Assembly (NCBI GenBank): GCA_947561395.2
Contig: OX387182.1
Location: 4,946,595-5,010,594, forward strand
Source: Buxus sempervirens
Taxonomy: Eukaryota > Streptophyta > Magnoliopsida > Buxales > Buxaceae
Length of the DNA stretch: 64,000 bases
Direction: 5' to 3'
Shown here: positions 34,125 to 46,827 of the stretch, piece after piece
How positions within the stretch are numbered: position 1 is the first letter of the stretch
Layout: each line of letters opens with the position of its first letter
Made by a program: the position numbers and the translations under genes
The notes under the pieces: model-generated
What the model was told of the DNA's origin: nothing
Seen by the model: only the letters and a program-made list of their open reading frames with translations
Databases searched by the model: none

Positions 34125-36350
34125 GTCATCATGGGATCATTTAGGTTTCAAATGTGGCCTTGAAATTGAGATTGTTCTGAAAGTATCATTTTTTCAGTTA
34201 AAAGGATTTGGCCTACCGCCCAACGTCCACATTTACTCTCTGATTTTTTTTTTCCTCTTTTTTCCCATTGGCCATTCCAGGAGACTGAGAGTTGCCAAAC
34301 CCAGCTTGTGTTGATGTGGAGATAATGGAACTAAAGAGTGTCGAGCTTTGCATCGACATGCCGCTCCAACTTTGTTATGGAACCAAGAGGTGGATGCTTG
34401 AATATTTGTTTAATTAGCTCTAGACCAATGATTCAATGTTTGGTTATTAAATCTTCCTGGACCTGAGATATTAACACCTTTAGTCTTTAATCGAATTTGC
34501 TCCGCTATCCAATAATTTTCCATTAATGTTTTTGGTGCTATTTGACTCAATCCAATCAAGTAAATTAAAGGATATGTATCATGCACCGGCTTTCAGGAAA
34601 CCTGCCTACATGACTATTAATTGTTTTCAGTGAACTATGAGTAAGTAAATCATACCTGATTTGGCAAGGTGTCCTAATTTTTCTGTAAACAAAAATAATT
34701 ATGAGCTAAGTAAAATGAATTTTGCTAGGATTCTGTTAATCCTATAAACAAGATTCATCAAAAAACAATTATTTCTTTATACCATACTTGCAAGTCACCC
34801 TAAGGCATTGTTCAAGGAGACCCATTAAAAATTGCTGTTGGCTTGGGTCATGGATTAGGTACAGTGATATCCCAAATCTGAGAATGTAACCTATTCTGAA
34901 TATTTACAATCGCAAACGCAGAGGATTTCATGCGTATGGGTGCAGTGATCAAGCAAAATAATGGATTATATAGTAATCTTTCTTTCTTTCTTGATCTTTT
35001 TATGGAGTATCCATTGAAAGAACAGAAAAAGATGTATAAAGTAATTTTTTCTACAGTATACCAGTTTAGTTTCATTCTAACTTGTTTCCTTTAATTTTAT
35101 ATGTACACCAAACATGACTCCATAATGCTTGGATGATGAAAAGTGATAATGAGCTTGATCAATATCCTAGTTAAAGCCTTCACTTGAAAGAACTTATTCT
35201 CTGTTGTATGACTAAAATAATTGTTGTCATCAAATGCTTTGATTCTGCACTATTAAAAAGGTTTATATCTCAGCTGTCTTCACAACACTAATGCCTTGAA
35301 CATCAATTCTATCTTGAACTCTTGATTCATCTACTCTCCAGCATGGTTGTTAAATATGATTCTATGTTATGCATTTATTTTATTGCAATCCTTGTATTTT
35401 AACACCAGTCGAACAGAACATTTGTAGTCTGGGACGTTGTAAAAATTCTTTAGGTACTTTAAAACATAACACTCCCATTTACAACTTTTCAACATCTATA
35501 AACTTTCCTTGTATGATATTTGAGCCAGTATTACGTATGTATGACAGTGAAGGAAGATAAAACTGAAGAAATGAGGAGGCCAAGGTCACAATGGGACTCT
35601 TATTATATTTGGTGAGCTTCAAATACTGAAATTAACCACCCTCCTGTTTTCAATCCATGCCATATTTTTCTTTTCAACTCTCTGATATATCGTATTTCCT
35701 GTAATCTGTGTAGTTGTAGTTTATTTTAGTTTCGTTCGTGCTAATTACCATAAAACCTGTTTGCATCTCAGTTAGCTACTATTATTCATATTGACGTCTA
35801 ACACCCGTGTTGGATTATAATGCGAAGGTAGCAATTTTCATCCAATCCTCCAAAAACAAGTATGGTCAACTTGAGAAGCATGCTCATAGAATCCAGTATT
35901 TGAACATCTCAGTCCAAATAAGGAGGTAAATATCATGTAAATTTGTTATTTTGAGAGGTGATTAATGAGATAACCTAACCACTTTTATCTCTGCAAAGGG
36001 TCTACTGCTTATAAGAAGCAGAAATTCAGAATTAATTGCCTTTGTAGAACCAGCTTCATCCATCCTTTTCTAATTGGGTAAGCTACATTTTGACTTGCTT
36101 TCCAATAGTTGCAAGGTTTTACATTAATCGTACATAATCTACCACAGTATCCATATTTCTGTATATAAATGAAAGAGTTCTGAGCTAATTAATTTCAGCT
36201 TTGATGGGTTCTGTTTGTACATTCCATATTCCACACATAATTCAACGAATACTTTAGTCTTTGATTTATACCTGCAGATCCACCACAAGCATTGTTCAAG
36301 GAGTCCCAGTAGAAGAAGCCAGTAATGTCTTCAGTTATTAATGTCAGGAT
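34125..36350 (+). pseudogene. Decayed duplicate copies of the CNL 3' end
   Basis: Stretches downstream of the CNL repeat its own 3' region. 35740-35930 resembles 33760-33975 (CATGCTCATAGAATCCAGTA against CATGCTCATGTAATCAAGTA, and CAAATAAGGAGGTAA). 34783-34860 and 36275-36350 resemble 34065-34150 (ACTTGCAG, CATTGTTCAAGGAGTCCC). No LRR-coding part lies between, so these are remnants of tandem duplication and loss. The rest is AT-rich, gene-free DNA. Confidence 0.65.
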
Positions 36351-37075
36351 TCTTGGGTTCCAGACATAACAAGCTGAACTAACTTGTCCATTCTCCTAGA
36401 ATGAGCTGACTGATTGCTGTGGGAGCAAATAATTTCATGGTTAATCTTCTTCCTTTTCATATTAGCAGAAGAATTCGGTCCAGCTTCTGTTATATAATTG
36501 GAATGCCTTATTGTTGAGCATCCCTACTGTTTGACTGGATTGTTCTTACTGCTATCTGCCTTTGGGATCTTGAAGAAAAATTTTCAACTGATGGTTATGT
36601 CATTAGTAGCAATCCTGGGTTCCTGGACGTCTGCTGGCTTTGACATGATCATCCTCTTTGCTCTTTGATCAAGCAACTTTAAGTGGTGAATGCCAGTTTA
36701 ATCAGTTGTCTTTTTAGGAGTAAAACAGGGTTATGTGACTTCATCCTTCTTTTGTTGATGCTTGAATCCAACCTACTTATGTTTTTGTTTTCATAAGAGT
36801 CCAAACATATTCATGCACCAAAGCCATTTCAGTCAATTGGAATTTTTTGTTGATGTCTGAATCCAACCTGCTTAAGTATACTAAAGGGATCCGTTTTTCA
36901 GATACAAATCCAAGACTGAGCATTTTAATCGGATCTAGCTCGTAACCAAATCTAGATCCGAACCACTCTGAGAGCCCTTCTCGTAAGTCGTTACCCTTCC
37001 TCTGCTTATATTATGCCTCAATGGATTTGCTGCCGTGACACGTATTGATTAATGCCTCCAGCTCATTCACCTCTT
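36351..37075. other. Intergenic, no gene seen
   Basis: A ~40-bp piece with GATGTCTGAATCCAACCTGC occurs twice (about 36755-36780 as GATGCTTGAATCCAACCTAC, and 36853-36880). Nothing else was recognised. Confidence 0.5.
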
Positions 37076-37315
37076 GTAAGCTTAATTCCATTATTGTCTG
37101 CAACTGTAAGAATCTTGAATCCTTACTCGAGGGCACGGATCTTGAGTGCTTCATTATTAATAATTGTCCTCGTATTGTATCCCTTCCCGAAGGATCATTG
37201 TTGGATACCAATCTGAGAAGTCTTTCCATTGTGAACTGTCCTAATCTGAATTCTCTGCCTAATCTGTTGCACGATCTAACATCCCTTTATCAGTTAATTA
37301 TTTTCGGTCATTTCA
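37076..37315 (+). pseudogene. LRR fragment of a CNL gene
   Basis: Reads CKNLESLLEGTDLECFIINN, then CPRIVSLPEGSLLDTNLRSL, then LPNLLHDLTSLYQL. It aligns with the CNL at about 32970-33195 (same order, a 12-nt in-frame gap at 37130, many substitutions). It has neither the N-terminal domains nor a proper end; the frame runs into a stop at about 37333. The substitution level suggests an older duplicate than units A/B. Unlikely to be expressed as a protein. Confidence 0.9.
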
Positions 37316-37330
37316 AAATTAGTGATGCTT

Positions 37331-37821
37331 ACTAGTTTTAGTAATCCAAAAATATAACCGAAAGTTAAATGTTCCCTGCCAATTCCATTAAGAAGAAATT
37401 GGCCTTTTAGTGTTGTTTTCTAAAACTAATTGATGTACAAAAACTGTGACAGTCGTTTTTAATTTTTTTATAGAAGCATCACCATTTTCAAATTGTAGTG
37501 AATTTGCCTAAAATGTATCACTATAAAACAATTTATCAGCAATGTATTGTGGAATAATTAAAAACTAGCAAGCAACCCATATGAACACCAGGTCAGAGTT
37601 GATTTTGGTTGCAGGTTACTTGTGTGGCCTTTGGCTTGTTACTTAACCTCTTTCTTAAATTAAAGGGAATACAACATAAATACAACTTGAACCCCTAAAG
37701 TTCAATTTCAAAGCAAAATTCTAATAGAAGCTAAACATCTCTTAATATCTCAAAAGTCAAAACCTTTTGGAACTGTGCTGGTCTTTCACCAAGAAAGATG
37801 AAGTGGGGATGCTAGAGATCC
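37331..37821. other. Intergenic, no gene seen
   Basis: AT-rich sequence downstream (3' side) of the small minus-strand gene at 37822-38070; its transcript end may lie here. Confidence 0.5.
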
Positions 37822-38070
37822 TTACTGAACCGACGATCCATCTGGACTTTTCACCTTATTAACCGGTAAGAAACGCTTAGCTTTGGCTATAAGTGATGGG
37901 TACTTGTTATCCGGAACTACTGGACTGAGCTGCTTGGCATCTTTAATGGCTCCTTCTTCGTTTTGGCCTTCGACCGGGTGGACGTGAGTGTTGTCTCTTG
38001 CTCCATTGACAGGAACTTGAAAACGGGGAAGCAAATCAGTAGGAAAGAAAAGGTACTGTAAGTTGGCCAT
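37822..38070 (-). CDS. Small protein of unknown function, paralogue 1
   Basis: 82 codons: MANLQYLFFPTDLLPRFQVP at the start, a variable acidic middle, then NKYPSLIAKAKRFLPVNK and SPDGSSVQ. Paralogous to 40048-40347 along its whole length, with the start block, AKAK and PDGS conserved, which supports a real gene pair. No signal peptide, membrane segment or known domain is seen. Minus-strand CTATAAAAATC near 38165-38175 is a likely TATA box about 100 bp upstream, and the upstream 250 bp also resemble those of paralogue 2. I recognise no named family. Confidence 0.7.
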   Translation of the reverse strand: MANLQYLFFPTDLLPRFQVPVNGARDNTHVHPVEGQNEEGAIKDAKQLSPVVPDNKYPSLIAKAKRFLPVNKVKSPDGSSVQ

Positions 38071-40047
38071 TAGATCTTCTTCAAGGAGTACAGCTGGTAG
38101 AACGTAAGACGACGCAGAGAATGAAAAAGGACTATTTTGGAGGGGCTTTGAAGCCGTCTGAGATTTTTATAGGGAGTGAATTGAATGACTTGGGGTTTAA
38201 GGTTTCCTTGTTGCCGTTTGATTGTAAACATACGTGGGTGTATTGGTCTCTTGATTAGAAGTTTCCAGATTCTTCTTGGGAATCAGAGTTGAAAAGGAGT
38301 TCAAATCCTGTCGATCTTTTGTCTAGACTCCTTATATTGTGCTACATGTGTCCCTTAAAGCATTTAAGAAAATTACATTTACACGATTTAAAGGGCACAT
38401 GACGCAACTTTTGGAGGATCCGCATAAAGAATCCACAAGTCATTCCCAAAATCAAGTTGTTATATTACAACTTACAAGGCTCCGTTCCAAATCCTGTTCC
38501 GGGAATGTTCTTTGTCGTCCGTGGCCATCAAGTTTCCGTTCCGATTCGGTTTGTATGTTTGCTTGACGCGCTTTTGACATGCGTTTGCTTTTCCAATTTC
38601 AGTGACGCATTTTGCATTTGTCAACTTATTCAACAACATATATTTGAAGCATATATACACTTAAAATGTTTTCTTAACGTCAGCAAGTCTACTTTCATCC
38701 CCATACAAACAGACAAACAATTTATGGGTCGTGTGTCTGGTTTCCAGAATCCAAGAATCCACTAAAGGCATTTGGTACAGATCACTCGGTTCTACAATCA
38801 GATGTTAGAATTCAGTATGAATCTACAATCCATAAAAAGACGGTTTCTACGGTATCAAATAGGATTAGGAATTTGAAAATCAACAAGAAAAATATTAAAA
38901 TCTACATTATAATCCAAAATCTAGAATCCAAAAACCTAGCAAAAGAACCATTAATTTTACTTGCAGTTTAATTTCATACATGTTCTCCAATCCAAACATA
39001 GATTCTCGTGCTTTCTAATAACCAACCAACTAGGGTCAAACCAGGCTTTGGTACAAGGTATAGGAGGCCCCATGCATGCATGCCCAAGCTTTGCCTAATA
39101 TAGTTTTTACAATTTGTTTTTTCTTTTTTGGATATTTTTATTAAAAATAAATGCTTGAACTATTTATACTTACCTATAAAATATAGTTTTTGATACGTAT
39201 TTTCCAATAATTTAAGCCAATAAATAAATAAATAATTTCACCAAATGTTACAAAATGAATTAATAATATGATACATTAAGATATGCATAAAAACATTAAA
39301 CAAGCTTTATACTTGCATTGGGAACCAAATCAGGCTTCACCATGTGCTTAGCCCAAGCTCAGCCCTAACTATTTCAGGCTATCGGGCTAAACAGGCTTGT
39401 GGGCTTCAGTCAAGCTTAAGCCCAGTTAAACAGGGCCAGGCCTAAAATTGCCACTCCCACGCATATATTAAGTCATATCGTTTTTGGGCAGAAGCATAAA
39501 CCTTTATTATGGATTTTAAGATTTGACCCTATTTCACTACCAAGTTATAATGAGTGTTCACAAAAAAAAAAAAAAAATGACAGGCCAAAGTTTGAGAAGT
39601 ATGTGCTAAAGGAGACATGAAGTTTTATCTTTTCTGATTTTGAAGCAAAGAAGAGGACTGATGTTTCGGAAATTCCATCCAATTAGGAATGAGAGAATAT
39701 GCTGCAGATGAGTTCCATATGTGGCAAGTTTATGCTTTTAAAACTTGAAAACCCACTCAATCTTTATTTTTCTTTTTCCATTTTTCTTCCAAAAGGATCA
39801 CCTTGTTCATTGAGAAATCTGGAAGTGTTATCTTAACAACTCTTAACTTTGTAAAGCAGCGTAATTTGCTTGAATTTGAAAACTATGCACAGACTGAAGC
39901 CAAACCCAATCTTATTTAGCAAACAATTTGCTCTTTTAAAGGCAACATAAATACAAGAAATCAAATTAACCCCAAAAAATTTCCAAAGCTAAATACTAGC
40001 AAAACATTAATGACATAGAATCAAAACATCCCCTAGCTAATATATCT
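38071..40047. other. Intergenic between the small paralogues
   Basis: 38071-38340 is promoter and leader of paralogue 1. 39040-39470 holds repeated AGGCTT/GCCCAAGC words and a CAATTTTAGGC-like end resembling decayed hAT-type MITE DNA, without a clear partner end. The open frames at 38339-38765 are not supported. Confidence 0.45.
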
Positions 40048-40347
40048 TCAACAGCCCAATAACTGTAACCAACTGCTCTTCAAGAAAGAAAGATGAACAG
40101 ACCCATCGGGCCTTTTCACCAAAATCGGCAATAAAGGCTTAGCTTTGGCCACAAGTGGTACGTACTTGTTACTCTGAACGCCTGGCCTGAGCTGGTTGAC
40201 CTCTCTAATGGCTCCTTCTTCCGTACTTGGGCAGCCTTCAACTGGAGCAACTGGTGGGTAACTGATTTTGTCTCTTTCTCCATTGACAGGAGCTTGAAAG
40301 CAAGGCAGCAAATTCGTAGGAAAGAAATGGTACTGTAAGGTGGCCAT
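40048..40347 (-). CDS. Small protein of unknown function, paralogue 2
   Basis: 99 codons from the ATG at 40347: MATLQYHFFPTNLLPCFQAP, a variable Pro/Glu-rich middle, KYVPLVAKAKPLLPILVK and RPDGSVHLSFLKSSWLQLLG. The start is chosen because paralogue 1 begins at the same place; the frame is open 15 codons further upstream. The C-terminus is longer than in paralogue 1. TATA box (minus, CTCTATAAATATG) at about 40432-40440, roughly 90 bp before the ATG. Soluble and basic at the end; no known domain. Likely a tandem duplicate about 2.3 kb from paralogue 1. Confidence 0.75.
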   Translation of the reverse strand: MATLQYHFFPTNLLPCFQAPVNGERDKISYPPVAPVEGCPSTEEGAIREVNQLRPGVQSNKYVPLVAKAKPLLPILVKRPDGSVHLSFLKSSWLQLLGC

Positions 40348-41327
40348 TTGATCCTCTTGATGAAGCGTAGGAAACAGGAATCTAAATATCAAACAGAGAA
40401 GAAATTGAAGGGGTTTGAAGGATAACTGACATATTTATAGAGTGTAATGTTGAGGGTTATGACAACATGACTTGGGTAGATCGCTGTATCTTTAGCTGTT
40501 GCTACTTTTGTTCTTCTTGGATTCAGAGTTGGAAACTTTGGAACTTGTTTTATTAGAAGGAATCATTCTTGGAATAGGAGTTCGAGACTTAGAAACCAAT
40601 GTCCTTGTGTTATTAGAAATTTAGAAGATACCCCTACACCCTTTTCGGCGTAGAAGATTCTTTTGTCGTCCTCTTCGGTCTCAGACGTTGAATGCTCAGT
40701 TGAGATACGAATGTCCACTAAATACACGGGTTTATTTACCTTTTCCCAGGTGAAATATAACTTGACATTTTACATGAAGAAATATGATTTAAATAGCATT
40801 CGTAGGATGCTAGATTTCAACTCGTGTGTGTCTTACTGTACATGTTGTAAAGTAAATTTTTGCTGTAAACGATCATATATTACTCATCTTAAAGAATTAA
40901 TTCATTCCCAAAATCAAGGGTGCCATGTTGTCAAGACCCACTGTGTCATTCCTGCCGGCATGCCAAAAATTCAAATGACTATAATAAAAGCACAAAATTA
41001 TTTAAAAAAAATAGACTAATAAATTTTACAAGTTTCTATTATCCTTTTTGAATTTTTAAATTTTTTTATTTTTATTTTGAGTTGTTTATTCTAATAGAGA
41101 ATGAAATGTGCCCTTTTCTTTTAAGTAAATACCAAACATAGCTCCCTGGCCAAATCTGAGATCTTAAGATGAGAAGCCCTCGTCACTGTGTAATATTAAT
41201 ATTAATTAGACAGATGATACAGGTGTTCCATCTCTTCTCACACTTTCAAGTTTTCAAAGCTCATATGGCTTATTTACTAAAATATTTCTGTCGACGCTTT
41301 GTTGCCTCTTCCTAAGTACTTAATGCC
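40348..41327. other. Intergenic, promoter side of paralogue 2
   Basis: The first ~250 bp resemble the upstream DNA of paralogue 1. An open frame at 40663-41019 (+) has no recognisable family or paralogue and is left out as a gene. Confidence 0.5.
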
Positions 41328-41764
41328 TCATGGAACCGTATAACCTGAAATGGAGGAAAATACAAAAGATCTGATAACCAGTTTCAGAAAGGGAAGAAAA
41401 AAGGGCCAAGAAGAGATGGTTACTTACTCCCACATTTGGTTCCAGCAGCTAGTTTCTTGCCACAGTAGCCGGCGACATACACCACCTTGTCCATGCTAAT
41501 GATATTCTCCACGTCTTTGGTAATGTGATTACACACACACGGTACGTCCACTTTTTGCACAACAGCACAGCATTCCGGCGACGGTGGAACCTTCGGGCCA
41601 GGCTTCTGAACGAATCGGCTGCATTGCTCAACCAGCCCTTTGAAATCACCTTGGCAGGCCTGCCCGGAAACTTGGTGGCCGGAGCTCAAAATTCCGACGA
41701 TCACAGCAGCTACAAAGACAAAGTGAAAAACGTTTGTATGAACTGCCATGGCTTCCTCTCTCAC
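41328..41764 (-). CDS. nsLTP-like 8-cysteine secreted protein (two exons)
   Basis: Exon 1 runs 41764-41428; the preferred ATG is at 41749 (MAVHTNVFHF), five codons inside the longest frame. A signal peptide covers the first ~29 residues (VFVAAVIVGILSSG), then the mature protein starts near QACQGD. The eight-cysteine pattern is complete: C..C..CC..CVC..C..C, with a conserved ISMDKVVYVAGYCG segment. The donor GTAAGT after TGTGGGA (41428) and the acceptor TTTCAG before 41344 join to end the protein KCGSYTVP, stop at 41328-41330; KCGSY plus a short tail is the usual end of this subgroup. Unspliced, it would end KCGSK. Such proteins are secreted and carry or sense lipids; the individual role is unknown. 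Confidence 0.88.
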
Positions 41765-41822
41765 CTTCAGTGCCTTTTGATCTGAGTGTTTGTTGTGAAG
41801 GTTAGTTCACCAGCAAGCACCG

Positions 41823-41829
41823 TATATAA
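41823..41829 (-). promoter_or_regulatory. Candidate TATA box of the nsLTP-like gene
   Basis: Minus strand CTTATATACGG, about 75 bp before the ATG at 41749. Confidence 0.6.
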
Positions 41830-41834
41830 GTAAG

Positions 41835-44800
41835 TAGACGTGGAAACAGGACGAGGTGGGTTAGGGAATACTGTGGGCGCCACGTTGCAAAAACTGAGGA
41901 AAGTGGTCAGAATATACCTTGAGAACAGTGAGAGAAGCCTGAGAAGGGGTTACTATTTGTGTGGGCTCCACAGTGCCACCATGAGATTTCACGTTGGCAA
42001 TGGCTAGCTTAAATTTACGTTATGATTCTTGTTTACACTTTTACGTTACTGTTGTAAAGCTAGTCCTAGTCTTTAATTTGCAACTGTTGTGTGTTATGCT
42101 CTTGTTGTAAAGTGACTTGTACGTCAAGCTTTTGCAGTAGGGCACAAGCCTGAATCTGGGCCAAACGGGCTAATACCCAGTTGATGTCTAGTCCCAAGCT
42201 ATGTCTAATAATAGAACTTGTTTAGACCTAATTCGTTGACAATTATTTGTAGGTGCCTTTTTCGAATCCATGTCCACATGTCCAATGTTGTCTCCACTGT
42301 ATCGAAATGCCGATGACATGTTTTCAAATCTTGAATCTGAGTAGGAGAGGTGTGTCTGATTGTGATACTTGTCATGATCTGGGGTTTTAGGCATGTTTAA
42401 CGACTATCATGAATCCGGTTTCAGAAATGTCTAGGTTCAAGATAAGAAAAAGAGATAATAATTATTATTTTTTAAATACAATAAATAATAGAGCTCTTTG
42501 ATTGATACATTGGGTCCCACATTTTAACATGTGAAAATGTATGTCACTTAACATCTACGTTATTCTAGGTTGGCATATCAAAGCTCATTACTGGTTGCCA
42601 ATGATTCCCATGCACGTGAACGCTACACCTTAAAGACCACTAAATAAGTTTCATATGTAATTTAGTGGGGTCTCGCCCAAGACGGAGATCTCTACTCGAA
42701 TATGCCAAATAAGGTTCATATTTAATTTAAACAATTCATATCACATTTAATTATTATTTCTGTCAAGTAATAAATAACCCACGATAGATAATTATATAGG
42801 TGATGTGTTAAGTTATAAAAATGGTCATCTATATCATTTATCTTATTTGAGATCTTCAAACCCTGTCTTGGAACGGCTCTCTTATTGGGTCAAAGTACAA
42901 AAACAATTGGGCGGCTTGATCCATTTTTGATCCTAACAAAAGCACCCACTTAGAGCCATATCTCACTTACGGTGTGATGCTACCAACTTGTAGAGATGGC
43001 AATGGGACAAGGTTAAATGGGCAACCTGCCCGCCCCTAATGGTTAGGGTTTGGTATTGTCGAAATTAGGTTGGGAGTGTGTTCGGGTTTAGCTCACCGAC
43101 TCCAACCTTAACCAATTAAAATATTATTTTTCATATAAATAATATGTAAAAATACATATTTTATTAATAAATATATTATTGATTTATATATTTAATTTAT
43201 TTAAAACTTATATCTTTATGTATTTTGTAGTATAACCGGGTTAATAGTTTTGCTTCATGAAAAGATGTTCATAGAAGCAAAAGCAATCCAATTGCTTTTC
43301 TTGCTTTTTGAATCAATTTTTGAGAAGCAATACTAAACACAGCCTCAATCAACACAAGGCTCTTTCAATGTATGCCATTTTCCAAAACAGAAGTAATAAA
43401 TAAAGTTTACATTTTCCCAACATCCCTCCCCCTTGAGACATAATTTCTTCTAACTCAAAGCATATTCCTTAGCTTGCTAAAAGTATCACATTTGACAGGC
43501 TTTATGAAAATATTTACAATTTGAAGATATGTCTTCAATTAGTTGGTTAACCTTGATTAATTTGGTAAACGTTTTGCATAGGAGCTTGTTTTGAGGCTTC
43601 TTAATCAACAAAGTGTCAATTACAAAAAAGATGTTTTCTCCATTATAGAGGACGAGGGATATGTTGAACAAAAAACTATAATTTGTGAAGAAAAAGGGCA
43701 TTCCTATGCAAGGTTTTCTAGACTGGGACAGGACCCGGTCCGATCTGATCTCAATACAATCTATATCGGACCGGCTAATCCCAAGTGATCCGATCGAAAA
43801 AAGAGAAAATTTTGATTTTCTTTGGATCGACCGGTACCGATCCAGTCCAAAATGGTACCGGTAGGTCCATAGCCAGTCCGGTCCGGTTTAAAAAATTTAG
43901 AAAAATTTAAAAAATGGCAAAAAAAAAAGTAAAATTCATTTATAATTGTTAAAAATTATAGATGATTGATATAAGATATAATGAAATTGAAAATCTATGT
44001 TAAAATGTCAAATTATAACATATAATTTGATATGTTATAATTATAACAAATAATATGTTATTTTTATAATTTGACGCTATAGCTTATCATATTAGATGTT
44101 ATAACATGTAATATAAATGAGCTACTATAATCTAAATGATAATAATATAAACATCTATAACCTAATAAATACATTCATAAAAATACATAGTAACGATCAT
44201 AATTAATGTAAACTTTAACACACGTTTCTCAATGAACAACATCATGCATCGGATCCTAATATCAGTATAGCAAGTCATTCCTTGCTGTTTCTATCATTAA
44301 ATCACTTAAGTATTTTATATACACAATGGAGTAAGAGCACATCAATAGAAATTAACTTGCAATATCAAATTCAAACAAGTAAGCATCATACGCTATAATG
44401 CAGTCACAAGCATATCAACATTCACAAATCAAAATCCCCTTATTCCATATAATTTGGTCTCGATGATTCTGTGTGTTCGAAGACAACTATTATTGTTAAC
44501 TTTCACCAATCAAAATCCTTATAATTACAGACTGTTGACTAGTCAGAAACTTTAACTTGGTGAACATCAATGTGTAAAAATCTGGGTCCTTACATTTCAA
44601 GCCTCTTTTTATACGAGTAACGGATACCTCAATTTCCGTGTCTTTTTAAAAATATTTTATAACGAGAAAAAGAAATGGAAAAAAGACTCCACATCCGTTA
44701 AATAAAGACGTCCGTTTACATATGGATTTAATAATATTTCATTAAAAAAAAACACAAAAGACTTTCATGTTTAAATAACCGCCTAGGTATCCGTCCATTT

Positions 44801-45150
44801 CCATGTCCGATGACTAGTCATAATAAATGACTTTCGTATTTATGCACTTTCTTTGACGCTGTATTGTTTGAATATGTATTCTGGAAAAGAAACATGTTAG
44901 CTGATGCGATTGTTAATTTTGCCATTCTACATTTATCCTATTTCTAGATTGGAAAGCTACCAAAATGTATTAACCGTGTTTATTTGGATGACTTTTTGGG
45001 TAGGACTTTTGATAGAATAGTTTCCTTTTTAGATACAAACTGATTATTATATAAAGCTTGCTATCTTACTATCCAAAAAAAAAAGATTAGTCATAATTTT
45101 CCTTATATAAAAACATACTAATGGGCGGTCGTAATAAGTCATTTCTTGGA
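41835..45150. other. Long intergenic region, no gene seen
   Basis: AT-rich. TAGAGATGGCAATGGGACAA at about 42993 resembles a hAT-type end, but no matching second end was found. 43345-43660 looks like a degraded copia-type remnant, on general likeness only. 43715-43880 is a run of GGTCCGATC/GGTACCGATCC words. 44200-45140 shows nothing recognisable. Confidence 0.45.
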
Positions 45151-45510
45151 GGGAAATTATGAAAAATGTCACTTTTTAAAAATATTTATAAAAACAGTCC
45201 ACTAGATGTCGAATTATAGAAAAGGGCCACTTTTTATCAATAATTATAAAAAAAATCCATCAAAATTAAATTACAAAATCATTTTTCAAATATAATTAAA
45301 TTTGAAGATCATTTTACTTAGAACTCAACAGCAGTGTGCATGAGATGCAAGCTTCTTACATGGAACACAAACACATCTTACATGTGGCATAAGTGCATTC
45401 AAAGTGGACACGAGTGCATCATACATGAACACAAGCATATTTTGTCTATAATAAAATGATACTATTTTTTAATTATGTTTAAAAAATTGACCTTTTTCAT
45501 AAATTTTCCC
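45151..45510. mobile_element. Fold-back MITE, copy 3 (reverse orientation)
   Basis: Starts GGGAAATTATGAAAAATGTC and ends CATAAATTTTCCC. The interior matches the reverse complement of 26518-26933 (TTTGAAGATCATTTTACTT, GTGTATCATAC-like blocks). No coding. Confidence 0.75.
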
Positions 45511-45790
45511 CAAACTTCTCTGAATTCCTTTCTGTCGGTCAAATTTGAGCATGAGCATACATAAAGGGAAGGAAATCATGTGGTCGACACGCGCTGGTGA
45601 ACCATACTCTTGATAAGTTTTCTTGTTCTTGGTTATATTCTCACCTCTGTCTCTTGTTAATTTCCTTCTGGGTGATGCCCATGAGAGATTTTTTTATCGC
45701 TGAGTCCCAGTTTAATATAATTTCAGTCTTTCCCACAAATGGGTAGGTATACATCTACTTCCGTGTTGAAATAAATACAAAGACATGTAT
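45511..45790. other. Flank of E0 with a partial ~190-bp repeat
   Basis: 45672-45790 matches the tandem repeat at 3279-3665 (CCATGAGAGAT to AATACAAAGACAT), broken off where E0 begins. Confidence 0.7.
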
Positions 45791-46827
45791 TGTAGCACCC
45801 TAGACCCAGGTCTGCCCTATCACGACACCAATCCGTCCCTGAGACCTACTTATGGGCCCAATAGAACTTGATATACACAATTTCTTGGGCAATTACAATG
45901 TAATCATCAAAGTGCATAAGCTAAAGAAGCATGGAATAAAAATTTTCCATTCAACCAAAGATCACCTGTATTATAATTTACAAAACATGATATCTGTGTA
46001 TATAAAATACAACTAAGGCAACTAAATGCTCACAAGTTTATAAGTCCAAAAATAATATTTACATCCCATAAACAATTTCCCAAAACAAAATACTACATCA
46101 TAAAGAGAATCCTACTGTGCGCACCTAATTTTGGATCGCACTCTGGGCGTACGTGGAGTTCGTGCGTGCCTCGGGACTTTCGGGTTGCTAGTGCCTGAGA
46201 AGTGCAGGTAGACACAAGGATTGCCTATCCGGGTCTAAGTCTGGTCTGCGGCTTATTAGGGTTCTGGCTAAGTCCTCGGTTACGTCCGGGGAAGTCCGAA
46301 GACACCCCGGCCCGCCTCGTCAGTCTTACGGGTCCCTCGAGTCTCCCTGGTTTTTGAGTCAATTTCATCCTTCCTAGACCAGCATGCCACTTTTTCAGTC
46401 TGGTGGGACCCTCTGATGGTGTGGGCCCCTTTTTATTTCATTTTTTTATCTTTTTATTTAAGTGAGGTGGGTCAAATACGGTTCCCGTTGGAAGACCCGT
46501 GGGATGCCAAAATTTGGGCTTGGCCCCAGTAGGGTTACTGGGTAACCCTTTTTGGTTTATTGAATTAATTACATATGTTAAAGGCTTAATGGGCTTGGAC
46601 ATGACCCAATAGCACTTAAGCAAATGGCCTTGGGCCCGTTTATTGGAAACAGCTCTGGTTTGGGCCGGTCAGAGTATGGGCCCCATAGGTGGGCCCATTT
46701 AGGCCCACAGTCCACAGGTGGGCTTAAAATAGCCCAAATTGCTTAATGGATCGGATTTCCATGGTTTGGTTCGGGTTGAGTCCATTTGGGTCAAAAAATT
46801 ACATTTTTTAAGTTATTTTGAAACCGA

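Noticed and set aside
40663-41019. 118-codon plus-strand ORF
   Set aside because: AT-rich, no paralogue, no known domain, no promoter evidence.
42993-43240. hAT-like end TAGAGATGGCAATGGG
   Set aside because: No matching inverted end or 8-bp duplication was found, so no element could be delimited.
43345-43660. Possible copia remnant
   Set aside because: Only a general likeness (CCCTCCCCCTTGAGACA and nearby words); no readable protein motif.
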